Shown here piece after piece: positions 1 through 8,662 of a DNA stretch of 64,000 nt. A model generated the notes under the pieces. That model ran no database searches, had not been told where the DNA came from, and saw nothing but the letters and a program-made list of their open reading frames with translations. The stretch is from positions 1 to 64,000 of the forward strand of contig NZ_JALGQH010000006.1 of NCBI RefSeq assembly GCF_022810305.1. The letters are read 5' to 3'. How positions within the stretch are numbered: the first letter of the stretch is position 1; each line of letters opens with the position of its first letter. The stretch is from Rhodococcus sp. ARC_M6 (GTDB taxonomy: Bacteria; Actinomycetota; Actinomycetes; Mycobacteriales; Mycobacteriaceae). The position numbers were made by a program, and so were the translations under genes.

Positions 1-57
1 CGCCTCAAGGATCGTGATCTCGGCCGTCCGATGACCGACCGGAACACCGAGACCTGA
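1..57 (+). CDS. istB: IstB-like ATPase, C-terminal 18 residues only
   Basis: Frame 1 reads RLKDRDLGRPMTDRNTET and then TGA at 55-57, just before the IS21 terminal repeats. IstB is the AAA+ helper ATPase of IS21 transposition and is normally the last gene of the element, so its stop is expected here. Only the tail is visible; the Walker motifs are off-window. The assignment is inferred mainly from position next to the IS end. Confidence 0.5.
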   Translation, partial: RLKDRDLGRPMTDRNTET

Positions 58-126
58 TCGCATAAACGCATGCAGGGGTCAATTTTCAGATGCCGGAAAG
101 GGGTCAAAATTCAGATGCCGTTGACA
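1..126 (+). mobile_element. IS21-family element, right end (partial)
   Basis: The terminal region carries two 21-bp direct repeats at 75-95 and 100-120 (GGGGTCAATTTTCAGATGCCG and GGGGTCAAAATTCAGATGCC plus G), followed by a TTGACA terminus at 121-126. Multiple internal terminal repeats and a CA-3' end are typical of IS21-family insertion sequences. The rest of the element lies outside the window, so the opposite end and any target duplication cannot be checked. The sequence immediately right of position 126 is the interior of another gene, which fixes the boundary. Confidence 0.65.
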
Positions 127-273
127 GACTTCCATCGAACGTATAGCTTCTTCCGGCAGCGAGTCTTCGTCGTAGCTTCCGAGTGCCGATTGAGATCCGA
201 AGATCACCACCTGCGATTCCTCCACCTACCCGCACGCAGCGATCACCGCTTCATCGAGGTCACTTCGGTTCAC
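127..273 (-). pseudogene. Nucleotidyltransferase-like protein, cut by IS21 and carrying an in-frame stop
   Basis: Reading leftward from GTG at 273, the frame gives NRSDLDEAVIAAC, a TAG at 226-228, then VVIFGSQSALGSYDEDSLPE, and stops matching a gene at 127, where the IS21 end begins. The GSQS-LGSYDE-LP stretch resembles the N-terminus of actinobacterial DUF6036-type nucleotidyltransferases. The GTG start overlaps the stop of the upstream gene by three bases, so the two were translationally coupled. The gene is dead twice over: an amber codon near residue 16 and loss of everything after about residue 49. The family assignment is by recalled sequence pattern. Confidence 0.55.
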
Positions 274-602
274 TCGCGAGTTCTCTTGAGAAGGTCGAGT
301 ACATGTAGGCGTTCGCTCTCGCTCAACAACACCGACAGAGGCGACATGTTTCGCATCTCACGGTCGGTCTCGGTATCGGAGACGCTGATCTTGCGAACGG
401 TGTCGATGTCGTTGTCCGCGATGATGCGTTCCCACTGGTCCAGGCACTTGCGGAGCATGTTCCCGTGAACGTGCTCACGGTTGGTCTGCAATCTGGTGCG
501 CACCTCGGCGGTGTTGATCGAGAGGTGTTCGCGGTCGATCTTGTCCAGGACCGCTTCGTGGACGAGTTTCTTCCGGACGACTTTCAACGGGACCGTAGAC
601 AT
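270..602 (-). CDS. Conserved hypothetical protein, 110 aa
   Basis: I do not recognise the domain. It is a charged, soluble, largely helical protein of 110 residues without signal peptide or membrane segment. ATG at 602 is preceded by AAGGGAG at 7-nt spacing, a good ribosome-binding site, which supports a real gene. Its TGA overlaps the GTG of the broken nucleotidyltransferase downstream, and such pairs usually act together, so with its partner lost it may be non-functional. The neighbouring resolvase remnant suggests the pair travelled on a mobile element. Confidence 0.5.
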   Translation of the reverse strand: MSTVPLKVVRKKLVHEAVLDKIDREHLSINTAEVRTRLQTNREHVHGNMLRKCLDQWERIIADNDIDTVRKISVSDTETDREMRNMSPLSVLLSESERLHVLDLLKRTRE

Positions 603-777
603 CTGCGGCTCCCTTTATCTTCGATGTACCGGTGTTGACCAGGCCATTTTCCGATCAGCGTACCTGTTTCGCGGCCTCGGGCACGGTCATCGGAATGACT
701 TCGGTCAGCTTCTGCCCGATCGGCCCTACTCACCATGCAATACATACAGAGGTCTATTCGTAGAATCCGATAGTGGA

Positions 778-1236
778 ATGTTGATCGGATACGCATGGTG
801 CGCCTCGTCTACAGACGACGAACAGGGCCAACGCAAGGCTCTCGCCAAACGTTTGGTGTTGATGCCGCTTCGATCCACATCGACCACGGCCTGACCCGGA
901 CAGACCGACCCAGACCTGCACTGACAGCGACGCTGACAGCGCTCTCGGCCCGCGACACCCTGGTTGTCACGACCCTCGACCGATTTGGCTCGCTCCGTCG
1001 CGGACCTGGGTCAGATTGCCACTGACCTTGTTGAACGGGACGTGGTGTTGATGTTCGACATGAAGGTCCACGACCCTCGGGACCTGAACGGGCGAACGGT
1101 CTTCGACATGCTTTCCAAAACATTCAGCAAGTTCGAGACCGAACTGATCCGGCTGCGCGCGATGGAAGGCAACGCCCGCCGCAAAGCCGCCGGCGGCTTC
1201 ACCGGCCGTATGAAGCCGTCCGCCAGCACCGGATAG
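778..1236 (+). pseudogene. Serine resolvase/invertase, frameshifted remnant
   Basis: Three consecutive reading segments rebuild a Tn3-type serine recombinase. MLIGYA at 778 is the usual N-terminus; a second frame, about 845-1000, gives GVDAASIHIDHGLT and DTLVVTTLDRFG, matching the catalytic-domain pattern ending in the conserved LDR; the first frame then resumes with VHDPRDLNGRTVFDML and FETELIRLRAMEGNARRKAAGG to the stop. The catalytic serine region near residue 9-10 is scrambled (WCASSTDDEQ where RVSTDEQ is expected). Two compensating indels and the damaged active site make it a pseudogene. The C-terminal HTH is short or missing. Confidence 0.7.
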
Positions 1237-1244
1237 AGCGATGC

Positions 1245-1814
1245 TCACGGCAAGGCAGGCGTCGAAGGTTCAGGCTGCCCAGCATCCTCGGCATCCGGCT
1301 CATCCGAATGGTCGCCGACACCGAGATCGTCATACGGACTGAGTGCCGTAAGAACCAACGTCGTGATGCACGCCGCAAACGGTTGGACTATCAGCACCAA
1401 AAGTGTTCCGATTCCGGGGGCAAAGGCGATGATGTCCCCCACCGGCGGATTGTCGACGGTCGGGAATCGCAACTTTGCAACGCCGATCCCGACCGCCGCC
1501 ATCATGGCGGTGCCGAGTGCCGAACCGATGATCAACCCGCCGAGTGCGTACGGCCCGCGACCCAATCGAGGGAGCCAGGCTGCTACCGCCGAGAGCACTC
1601 CGACGATCAGCGCAAGCCAGAAGAAGATGGCGACAGAGTCGAATTGATGAACGCTTTCTCCAGTCAACGCAACTCCGCGGCCTTCGGAAACCACCAACAG
1701 ATGTTCGGCCGGAGCCAGGAATGCCCACAACACACCGAACAGTCCACTGACGCCAACGGTCGTCGCCGCGATCAGGAGTGCGGTGCGCAGTCGGGTCTGC
1801 CGTAGAGAGATCAC
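1245..1814 (-). CDS. DUF2567 membrane protein (Rv1591-like)
   Basis: The protein has four predicted membrane spans (residues about 10-33, 62-83, 90-110 and 135-155), a hydrophilic loop with LLVVSEGRGVALTGES and an acidic, Pro-rich C-terminus. These match DUF2567 proteins; in M. tuberculosis the homologue Rv1591 follows bioB and Rv1590. Here it lies on the same strand as bsaP-bioB but 4.5 kb away, with two opposite-strand genes between. The role is unknown. The frame stays open to a TTG at 1925, but that start has no ribosome-binding site and runs into the divergent gene's control region. GTG at 1814 with AAGAAGG upstream is a better guess, though the spacing is long, so the start is uncertain. 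Confidence 0.75.
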   Translation of the reverse strand: MISLRQTRLRTALLIAATTVGVSGLFGVLWAFLAPAEHLLVVSEGRGVALTGESVHQFDSVAIFFWLALIVGVLSAVAAWLPRLGRGPYALGGLIIGSALGTAMMAAVGIGVAKLRFPTVDNPPVGDIIAFAPGIGTLLVLIVQPFAACITTLVLTALSPYDDLGVGDHSDEPDAEDAGQPEPSTPALP

Positions 1815-1934
1815 ACTGTGTGACGGTACCTTCTTGGCGGCACCGAAAATTGCCCCTCGAGCGGGTACCGACGCGGCTACGCTGACTGAGTATCCGATAC
1901 CGGCACCAATCGGCGCGCCAAGCAAGGAGCGATC

Positions 1935-3092
1935 GTGGTTGCAGCCCGTCAGCCTTGGCTACTGTCCTCCCTGCAATCACGAGGGCAAATCTTCGGAAAC
2001 ATAGGCCCCAATTGGTTTGCATCCGTGATGGGCACCGGGATTGTAGCCACTGCGGGCGCAACACTTCCCGTGCAGATTCCGGGCCAGCAGGTGTTTGCAC
2101 GGGTGGTGTGGGTTATGGCTGCTGCGTTGCTGGCAGTCGTGGTTGTTGCAGTAGCAGCGCACTGGGTGCGTAATCCGACCGTGGCCCGCAGCCATGCCTA
2201 CAACCCGCAGATGGCGCACTTCTACGGCGCCGCGCCCATGGCGTTTCTGACCGTCGGCGCCGGAGCACTCCTGGCCGGAAAATCTCTCATCGGGGAACGC
2301 GCTGCCGTGAACCTCGATTGGATACTCTGGACACTCGGAACCGTCGGCGGACTCTTCACCGCCATGACGATTCCCTATCTGATGTTCACTCAGCACAAAG
2401 TGGAATCGGACGCTGCCTTCGGCGGGTGGCTGATGCCCGTCGTACCGCCGATGGTCTCCGCCGCGACCGGCGCACTGCTCATCCCTCACATGGCGCCGGG
2501 AACCGGTCGGACGACCATGCTCTACGGCTGTTACGCCATGTTCGGGCTATCACTGTTCGCGTCATTCATCATCATCACCATGGTGTGGAGTCGCCTGGCG
2601 CATTTCGGCACCTCCGGCACCGCCCGAGTCCCGACACTGTGGATCGTGTTGGGGCCACTCGGTCAATCGATCACCGCCGTTGGGCTTCTCGGCGCCAACG
2701 CACATCTTGCCGTGTCACCGCAATTGGCCTCAGGGATGGGAATTTTCGCGATCGTGTACGGAGTGCCGGTCTGGGGTTTCGCGGTGTTGTGGATCGGATT
2801 GGCCACAGCACTCACCGTGCGCACTGCACGCAGCGGAATGCCGTTCGCTCTGACCTGGTGGAGTTTGACCTTTCCTGTTGGCACCTTCGTCACCGGCACA
2901 ACACAATTGGCCTTGCACACAGAACTCCCGGCGTTTCGCTATGCCGCCGCGGTCGCTTACATCGGCCTGCTGGGAACGTGGGGTCTGGTCGCAGTCCACA
3001 CCGTTCGTGGCAGCCTTCGCGGAAATCTGTTCCTGCCACCGCCCTCGACAGGTCCGATCAAAGCCCGCAAGTTTCCACAGGTACCGACATGA
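1935..3092 (+). CDS. TDT-family transporter (TehA/SLAC1/Mae1 type)
   Basis: This is an integral membrane protein of 385 residues with about ten hydrophobic spans. The opening NIGPNWFASVMGTGIVA is the signature start of tellurite-resistance/dicarboxylate transporters, which export anions such as C4-dicarboxylates, sulfite or chloride. A His/Gln-rich loop (FTQHKVE) and the closing TFPVGTFVTGTTQLA also fit the family. GTG at 1935 has AAGGAG six bases upstream. It is divergent from the DUF2567 gene and followed 61 bp later by the DUF4132 gene. The substrate cannot be told from sequence; tellurite resistance is a historical label. Confidence 0.85.
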   Translation: MVAARQPWLLSSLQSRGQIFGNIGPNWFASVMGTGIVATAGATLPVQIPGQQVFARVVWVMAAALLAVVVVAVAAHWVRNPTVARSHAYNPQMAHFYGAAPMAFLTVGAGALLAGKSLIGERAAVNLDWILWTLGTVGGLFTAMTIPYLMFTQHKVESDAAFGGWLMPVVPPMVSAATGALLIPHMAPGTGRTTMLYGCYAMFGLSLFASFIIITMVWSRLAHFGTSGTARVPTLWIVLGPLGQSITAVGLLGANAHLAVSPQLASGMGIFAIVYGVPVWGFAVLWIGLATALTVRTARSGMPFALTWWSLTFPVGTFVTGTTQLALHTELPAFRYAAAVAYIGLLGTWGLVAVHTVRGSLRGNLFLPPPSTGPIKARKFPQVPT

Positions 3093-3153
3093 CCGACGAG
3101 CAAGTTGCGGACGACGAACACGGTTGAACTTTCCTTTGCATAGAGTCGATTGA

Positions 3154-6100
3154 GTGAGGAGAGAAAATTTCGACTGGCAGGTACCCGTGTCCTGGTGGCG
3201 ACGGGCAGAGGCATTCCGTGGTCGCGGACCTCGGCCGACCCTCAGGCCTGCGGCATCGGTCGGTGCACAGATCGATAAACTGCTCGAACGGCAAGCCGGC
3301 TACATCACGAGCACGTTGGGGCATTCGCTGACGCCGCCCGCCTTGACGTCAGCCGCACGGGAGTTTCTGGACGCTCGGACAAACGGGGGAACGCCCCCGG
3401 TGCTGGGCGCTGCGGTGTTGTGGGCTGTCGCCCCTAACTATGCCGAGTACATGATGCGGGTGCCGTTCGTGGACGACCTGGTTCACAGATTCGGTGTCTC
3501 GTTCGCAGCAGAGACTGCCGTGCTCGGTGCCGGGTTGACCATCAGCTATCACCAACCCTCCCGTGAAGCCCCTACCGTGGCCGCCAGTTCCGTCGGACCT
3601 CGTTCCCCGGCAGACACCATGAACTTCGGAATCTACGAGCCTCACAGCCGATTACGCTCGATGGTCGCCGGGCTTGACGATGCCGAGTACATCGCTCTTA
3701 CCCACACACTGGGCACGCATCGAGGTTCCGTGTTCGCCCAGAATCTCACAACGTCATTTCTCCTGCCGACCGAACAAGACTGGCTGAGCGAAGACGTCGG
3801 AACGCTGTCGACAGTCGACGAGCACCACTATCAGGTAGGCCTGCCACTCCTGGCCGGCACCACCGCTCTCGAACAGGCAGAACACTTCTTCGACCTCGGC
3901 CCGTCACGCGATCACACGATCTGGATGATCGGCCAACGAATCAACCTCGTGTACAGCATGTGTGCGAACATCGGCCCAGGCTCCGAATACCTAGTGGCCG
4001 AGATATTCGAAGGCAATGTCTCAGCTCAGCACAAGAAGAAGGCCGTCAGCATTCTCGCCCAATTCGACACCGACGCAGCGTTCGAACTGTTGCTGGACCG
4101 GTTGGGGCAAAAGTACATCGAACCTGCTGTTCTCGAGGCTATGGCAGGATCACCTGAACGGACTGCGCGTCTCTTGGCGAGCAGAAAGCCGACTACAGCT
4201 ACCGCAACACTTCTGAGCGACCACGTGAAGGTTCACCCAACCCTCGCCTCCGTCCTGCCCGAAGTGAAAGTCACCGAGGCGTCCACGCCGCCAGTGTCTG
4301 CGCCGCGGGTGCCGTCGAGCGAACTACCACCTCTACTCGCCGACCCTCCCTGGAAACATCGACGCCGCCGAACCCCTCCGATAGTTCTGACACTGCAGGC
4401 ACCTGTGAGGCCACTCTCGACAGCCTGGAAGAGCGGGGAACGCGAGGCCTGGAAAGAGTACGGCGAGATGCACCGTCCGTGGGTCAATCGATCCTGGGAG
4501 GACATTGTCGCCGACATCATGGCCCAGCGACCCACCCACTGTTTCGATGCACTCGCCTACGCGCCGGAAGATCTGGTGAGCCCTTTGCTGACCGATCAAT
4601 CACTACCCCAACGCTACTGGCACTCCGAGCATCACCTGCGTCGCATTCTCGGCCGATTCGACTCGGACGCCGCTCCGTACATTCTTCAGATTTCCGTCGC
4701 CCGGCCGGCGAGCAATGCACACCTACTACTTCCGATCGACGGCAGCGAAATATCGGCACACATGATGCGGTGGCTCGGATCGAAGTCACTTCGCCCGACC
4801 GCCCAGCAGTGGTTCGACAGACATATTCAGAGTGCGGCTGCCGATGTTGTCGTCACTGCGCTCGGCACACCGGGAGCGGATCGTTCCCGAGCCGAGACAA
4901 CACTACGAGAACTGGACCGCACAGGCCACCGCGGAGTTTTGCTCGAAACAGCCCGTTCCTACGGCAAACCTGCCGAGGTCGCAGTAACGGGATTGCTCGA
5001 CGCTGATCCTTTGGCCCAGCTTCCATCGCGAATGCCGACGCTTCCCGACTGGTTGAATCCGATTCTGTTGCAGCCCGTCACAATTCGCGACACCGACAGA
5101 GCAGTTCCGGACGAATCGATATTACATATCTGCACGATGTTTGCGCTATCGCGACCTGACGACGTGTACGCCGGGATCGAAATCCTGCGAGAGCTCGTGG
5201 ACTCCGATTCGTTGGCCGACATGGCGTGGAGTTTGTTCGAACGATGGTCCGGCGCCGGCTTCCCCACCGCTCAGGGATGGGTACTGGACGCACTGGGAAT
5301 CGTCGGAAATGACGACACCGCAAGGAAACTGACTCCGCTGATCCTTACGTGGCCACTGCAATCGGCGCATCGGAGGGCGGCCGCAGGGTTGGAGGTGCTG
5401 GCGAACATCGGCACCGACGCAGCACTCGGAGCATTATGGCGCATCTCGCAAGGGCTACGGTTTCCTGCGCTCCGAGAGAAGGCTGACGGGTGGATCAGAA
5501 GAATCGCGGACGAACTCGGACTCAGCCCTCTCGAACTCGCCGATAGGCTGGTCCCGGACCTCGATCTGGATGCGAACGGAACCACCGTTTTCGACTACGG
5601 TTCACGATCCTTCCTCCTGACCTTCGACGAAAAACTCCGGCCCCTCGTGTTCGATTCCGACGAACGGCAATATGCTCGGTTGCCTCGCCCAGGTCCGGCC
5701 GACTCCGCCCATGCCGCCGCCGAATACAAGCGTTACACAATCCTGAAGAAGGACCTGGGTGCGGTTTCCGCCGAACTGATCACCCGACTCGAACATGCGA
5801 TGATCTCGGGGAGACGCTGGACAATGGCGAATCTACGCACGCATCTGGTCGAGCATCCATTGATGTGGCATCTCACCAGTCGCCTGATCTGGTCCACGGT
5901 CGCCGACGCCGACCAACCGAACAGGACCTTCCGTTTCTCACAGTTCCGGACGCCCATCGCTGCCGACGGGATCGAATTGACTATCGACGACGCTACCGAG
6001 GTCTCATTGCCGCATCCGGTGAACCTGGGACCTGCAAGATCCATTTGGGCCGATGTCCTGCACGAACTCGGGCTGGTTCAGCCATTCGAGCAGACCGAGC

Positions 6101-6474
6101 GTGCGACCTTCGACGGCGAGATCGGGCCGATCCTTGCTGCGCTAGAGGGAAGGAAGACCCCCACCCGACAGCTGTTGGCTTTGAAGGCATTCGGCTGGAT
6201 ACGGGAGGAGCCTCAAGACCGCGGCGCGCAAATTTCGCTGAGCAAGCAAGTCGATACCGGCCGCCAGGCGACCATGATGGTGTTCCCCGGTTTCAATGCA
6301 GCCAACGCACTCCAGTGGGAGGAACAAAAGATCATCCACGTATTCGTCACCGGCGAGCGCAATCCTCCTGCACTGTCCCCCATTGCGGCGTCAGAGTTGG
6401 CGCGCGACCTCGCTACTGTCGATGTTCAGCCAGTGACCGGCAACGAAACTGACTTCGACGGCGCACCAGAGTGA
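3154..6474 (+). CDS. Very large DUF4132 domain protein, 1106 aa
   Basis: The C-terminal third (about residues 820-1085) carries the DUF4132 pattern: LRPLVFDSDE, a DLGAVSAELITRLEHAMISG helix, then RRWTMANLRTHLVEHPLMWH, FRFSQFRTPIAADG and the catalytic-looking VFVTGERNPPALSPI end. The N-terminal part is helical and HEAT-like (for example AVSILAQFDTDAAFELLLDR and TARKLTPLILTWPL), with no signal peptide. Biochemical function is unknown for the family; similar proteins are often linked to WGR/MolR-like proteins. It may share a transcript with the TDT transporter upstream. GTG at 3154 lacks a clear ribosome-binding site, so the first residues are uncertain. It ends two bases from the convergent bsaP. 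Confidence 0.8.
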   Translation: MRRENFDWQVPVSWWRRAEAFRGRGPRPTLRPAASVGAQIDKLLERQAGYITSTLGHSLTPPALTSAAREFLDARTNGGTPPVLGAAVLWAVAPNYAEYMMRVPFVDDLVHRFGVSFAAETAVLGAGLTISYHQPSREAPTVAASSVGPRSPADTMNFGIYEPHSRLRSMVAGLDDAEYIALTHTLGTHRGSVFAQNLTTSFLLPTEQDWLSEDVGTLSTVDEHHYQVGLPLLAGTTALEQAEHFFDLGPSRDHTIWMIGQRINLVYSMCANIGPGSEYLVAEIFEGNVSAQHKKKAVSILAQFDTDAAFELLLDRLGQKYIEPAVLEAMAGSPERTARLLASRKPTTATATLLSDHVKVHPTLASVLPEVKVTEASTPPVSAPRVPSSELPPLLADPPWKHRRRRTPPIVLTLQAPVRPLSTAWKSGEREAWKEYGEMHRPWVNRSWEDIVADIMAQRPTHCFDALAYAPEDLVSPLLTDQSLPQRYWHSEHHLRRILGRFDSDAAPYILQISVARPASNAHLLLPIDGSEISAHMMRWLGSKSLRPTAQQWFDRHIQSAAADVVVTALGTPGADRSRAETTLRELDRTGHRGVLLETARSYGKPAEVAVTGLLDADPLAQLPSRMPTLPDWLNPILLQPVTIRDTDRAVPDESILHICTMFALSRPDDVYAGIEILRELVDSDSLADMAWSLFERWSGAGFPTAQGWVLDALGIVGNDDTARKLTPLILTWPLQSAHRRAAAGLEVLANIGTDAALGALWRISQGLRFPALREKADGWIRRIADELGLSPLELADRLVPDLDLDANGTTVFDYGSRSFLLTFDEKLRPLVFDSDERQYARLPRPGPADSAHAAAEYKRYTILKKDLGAVSAELITRLEHAMISGRRWTMANLRTHLVEHPLMWHLTSRLIWSTVADADQPNRTFRFSQFRTPIAADGIELTIDDATEVSLPHPVNLGPARSIWADVLHELGLVQPFEQTERATFDGEIGPILAALEGRKTPTRQLLALKAFGWIREEPQDRGAQISLSKQVDTGRQATMMVFPGFNAANALQWEEQKIIHVFVTGERNPPALSPIAASELARDLATVDVQPVTGNETDFDGAPE

Positions 6475-6475
6475 C

Positions 6476-6700
6476 CTATCGGAGCCTCGCGTCGATCGAG
6501 TCGGTCACTCCGTGCCGGGAGCACTTGGCCCACCAGCCATCGGGACTGATCTGGACGATCATGCGTCGGCCGCAGTGTTCACAGAACCGTGGTGGCTCGA
6601 GCCCCATCGAGGCAGCGGCCGGCGTCGGATCGTCAACACCGTCGACGATCCGACGCCCCGTGAACGGGTTGTACCGCTCCTCGGTCAATGACTCACTCAC
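6476..6700 (-). CDS. bsaP: Biotin synthase auxiliary protein BsaP
   Basis: This 74-aa protein has a CxxC-x16-CxxH metal-binding pattern (C40, C43, C60, H63) and the family phrases YNPFTG and [13 protein letters not shown]. It matches the small protein encoded directly after bioB in mycobacteria (Rv1590), reported as an iron-sulfur auxiliary factor needed for biotin synthase activity, probably for cluster maintenance. GTG at 6700 overlaps the bioB stop (GTGA), so it is translationally coupled, as expected for a dedicated partner. The function here is by analogy with the mycobacterial protein. Confidence 0.8.
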   Translation of the reverse strand: MSESLTEERYNPFTGRRIVDGVDDPTPAAASMGLEPPRFCEHCGRRMIVQISPDGWWAKCSRHGVTDSIDARLR

Positions 6701-7710
6701 AGTGTGTCGTTGAGTGCTTTGATCGGCATCTGCAGATCGATCAACAGATCGAGGTCGCTCTCTGCCGGACGGCCGAGTGTGGTGAGGTAGTTGCCGACGA
6801 TCACGGCGTTGATGCCGCCGAGAATTCCCTGCTTCGCCCCCAGATCACCGAGCGTGATCTCGCGGCCGCCTGCGAAGCGCAAGATGGTGCGCGGCAAGGC
6901 AAGTCGGAATGCCGCAATAGACTTGAGCGCCTCACTGGCCGGCAGTACTTCCAGATCACCGAACGGCGTGCCCGGACGCGGATTGAGGAAGTTGAGCGGC
7001 ACCTCGTCGGGTTCGAGTTCAGCCAAATTGGCAGCGAATTCTGCTCGCTGCTCCAATGTTTCGCCCATTCCGAGGATTCCACCGCAGCACACTTCCATGC
7101 CTGCTTCGCGGACCATCCGCAGAGTGTCCCACCGCTCCTCCCACGTGTGAGTAGTCACGACGTTGGGGAAATGGGACTTCGAGGTTTCCAGATTGTGGTT
7201 GTAGCGGTGCACACCCATCGCAGCGAGTTGGTCGACCTGTTCCTGCGTCAGCATGCCCAATGAGCAGGCGATCTGGATGTCGACCTCGTTGCGGATGGCC
7301 TCGATACCGGCTGCCACCTGTGCGAGCAGCTTCTCGTCAGGCCCACGGACCGCGGCGACGATGCAGAACTCGGTAGCTCCCGACTTTGCGGTCTGCTTGG
7401 CGGCTTCCACGAGGCTGGGGATGTCGAGCCAGGCTGCGCGGACGGGCGACTGGAACAACCCCGACTGAGAGCAGAAGTGGCAGTCTTCGGGGCAGCCGCC
7501 GGTCTTGAGGCTGATGATGCCTTCGACCTCGACTTCCGGTCCACACCATTTCATACGCACATCGTGGGCGAGGGCCAGGAGATCTTCGAGCCTGTCGTCG
7601 CCCAGCCGGAGTACGTCGAGCACCTGGCTTTCGCTCAGTCCTTCGCCGCGTTCGAGGACTTGCTCGCGGGCTTGGTCGAGAATGTCGACGGTCACGGATG
7701 CCGAGGTCAC
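6697..7710 (-). CDS. bioB: Biotin synthase
   Basis: BioB is the radical-SAM enzyme that inserts sulfur into dethiobiotin, the last step of biotin synthesis (EC 2.8.1.6). The SAM cluster motif is seen as C73-x3-C77-x2-C80 ([13 protein letters not shown]). Further conserved blocks are [29 protein letters not shown] and [12 protein letters not shown]; arginine and cysteines for the second [2Fe-2S] cluster lie in their usual places. The length of 337 aa is normal. GTG at 7710 has AAGGAG eight bases upstream. It forms an operon with bsaP and is divergent from bioQ, with BioQ boxes in its promoter, so it is expected to be repressed when biotin is sufficient. Confidence 0.96.
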   Translation of the reverse strand: MTSASVTVDILDQAREQVLERGEGLSESQVLDVLRLGDDRLEDLLALAHDVRMKWCGPEVEVEGIISLKTGGCPEDCHFCSQSGLFQSPVRAAWLDIPSLVEAAKQTAKSGATEFCIVAAVRGPDEKLLAQVAAGIEAIRNEVDIQIACSLGMLTQEQVDQLAAMGVHRYNHNLETSKSHFPNVVTTHTWEERWDTLRMVREAGMEVCCGGILGMGETLEQRAEFAANLAELEPDEVPLNFLNPRPGTPFGDLEVLPASEALKSIAAFRLALPRTILRFAGGREITLGDLGAKQGILGGINAVIVGNYLTTLGRPAESDLDLLIDLQMPIKALNDTL

Positions 7711-7735
7711 AGGAGACTCCTTCGATTAAGCAAAA

Positions 7736-7766
7736 TTGAACACCGTACAAGTTGAACGGTGTTCAC
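7736..7766. promoter_or_regulatory. Two BioQ operator boxes between bioB and bioQ
   Basis: TTGAACACCGTACAA (7736-7750) and TTGAACGGTGTTCAC (7752-7766) are adjacent near-palindromes of the form TTGAAC-N3-GTTCAA, one base apart. The same sequence occurs as a perfect palindrome between bioF and bioA. The arrangement matches TetR-type BioQ control of biotin genes known in corynebacteria and mycobacteria; two sites in the divergent region suggest autoregulation plus bioB repression. Confidence 0.85.
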
Positions 7767-7834
7767 GTTAGAGACGTGGTGGAATACTGTCAAAGGCAGG
7801 ATCGATCCACACCTACCCGGAACGAGGGAAACAA

Positions 7835-8473
7835 GTGCAGTTGCGACGCGGCGACGTTTTGGACGGCGCCATGGCGATACTCGACGAGTTCGGGTTGGCC
7901 GACCTCACGATGCGCAGACTCGCAACATCACTCGGGGTTCAACCCGGCGCACTGTACTGGCACTTCCCCAACAAGCAGACTCTGCTCGGCGCCGTCGTCG
8001 ACAAGATCCTCGAAGACCTCGACGCCCCCAGCGATACCGACAGCTGGGGAGAGGCGTATTCCGAACTGGCACACAGACTTCGGGCTGCCCTTTTGGCACA
8101 CCGCGACGGCGCCGAGTTGGTCAGCGCGACCTTCGCGTCACGCATGACCAGCAGCAAGGTTCGTGAACACTTCGTCGCAGCGGGCACCGATTCCGGACTG
8201 TCCCGCGAGCACTCCGAACTGGCCGCCTACGCCTTGCTGTACTACGTGCTCGGCCACACCGTCGACGAGCAGTCTCGCGCCCAGATGGAGGAATTCGGGG
8301 CTCTGACCAGAGCACCTATCTCCCCCGACTCCCCCGAGGTCATCGGCAGCGGATCCGACGAGGACCTTTTCGCCGGCGATCCCACGGTGCGCTTCCAATT
8401 CGGCCTGGACCTGTTTATCGACGGGATCCGCGCCCGCCTGGCAAGCCCGCACGTTGCGCTCCACAATTCCTGA
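7835..8473 (+). CDS. bioQ: TetR-family biotin repressor BioQ
   Basis: A TetR-type helix-turn-helix fills residues about 5-50 (ILDEFGLADLTMRRLATSLG then VQPGALYWHFPNKQTLL), followed by a helical ligand domain to 212 aa. The C-terminal part resembles TetR_C (class C) domains. Divergence from bioB across two operator palindromes, and the same palindrome in front of bioA/bioF, identify it as BioQ, the repressor of biotin synthesis in actinobacteria; the co-repressor link to biotin goes through BirA/biotin status in related species and is not visible here. GTG at 7835 follows GAGGG. Confidence 0.85.
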   Translation: MQLRRGDVLDGAMAILDEFGLADLTMRRLATSLGVQPGALYWHFPNKQTLLGAVVDKILEDLDAPSDTDSWGEAYSELAHRLRAALLAHRDGAELVSATFASRMTSSKVREHFVAAGTDSGLSREHSELAAYALLYYVLGHTVDEQSRAQMEEFGALTRAPISPDSPEVIGSGSDEDLFAGDPTVRFQFGLDLFIDGIRARLASPHVALHNS

Positions 8474-8662
8474 GACAGGTCAGGCGCACCACGCATGAAT
8501 GCACACAACCGTGCGTGGGGCGCCGCATCGCGCCACTTGAAGGCGAGTTGCGTGCAACAACGAACACGCAACACCGATAGCGATTACTTTCACGGTTCTG
8601 GGCAGTCTATAGATCAGTGGCGAAACACCTTTTCGCCGAAAAGACTGCTCGCAGGAGGAACC

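Noticed and set aside
1330-2100. 256-codon minus-strand frame
   Set aside because: It overlaps the DUF2567 gene in another frame and the start of the TDT gene; Arg/Trp-rich shadow.
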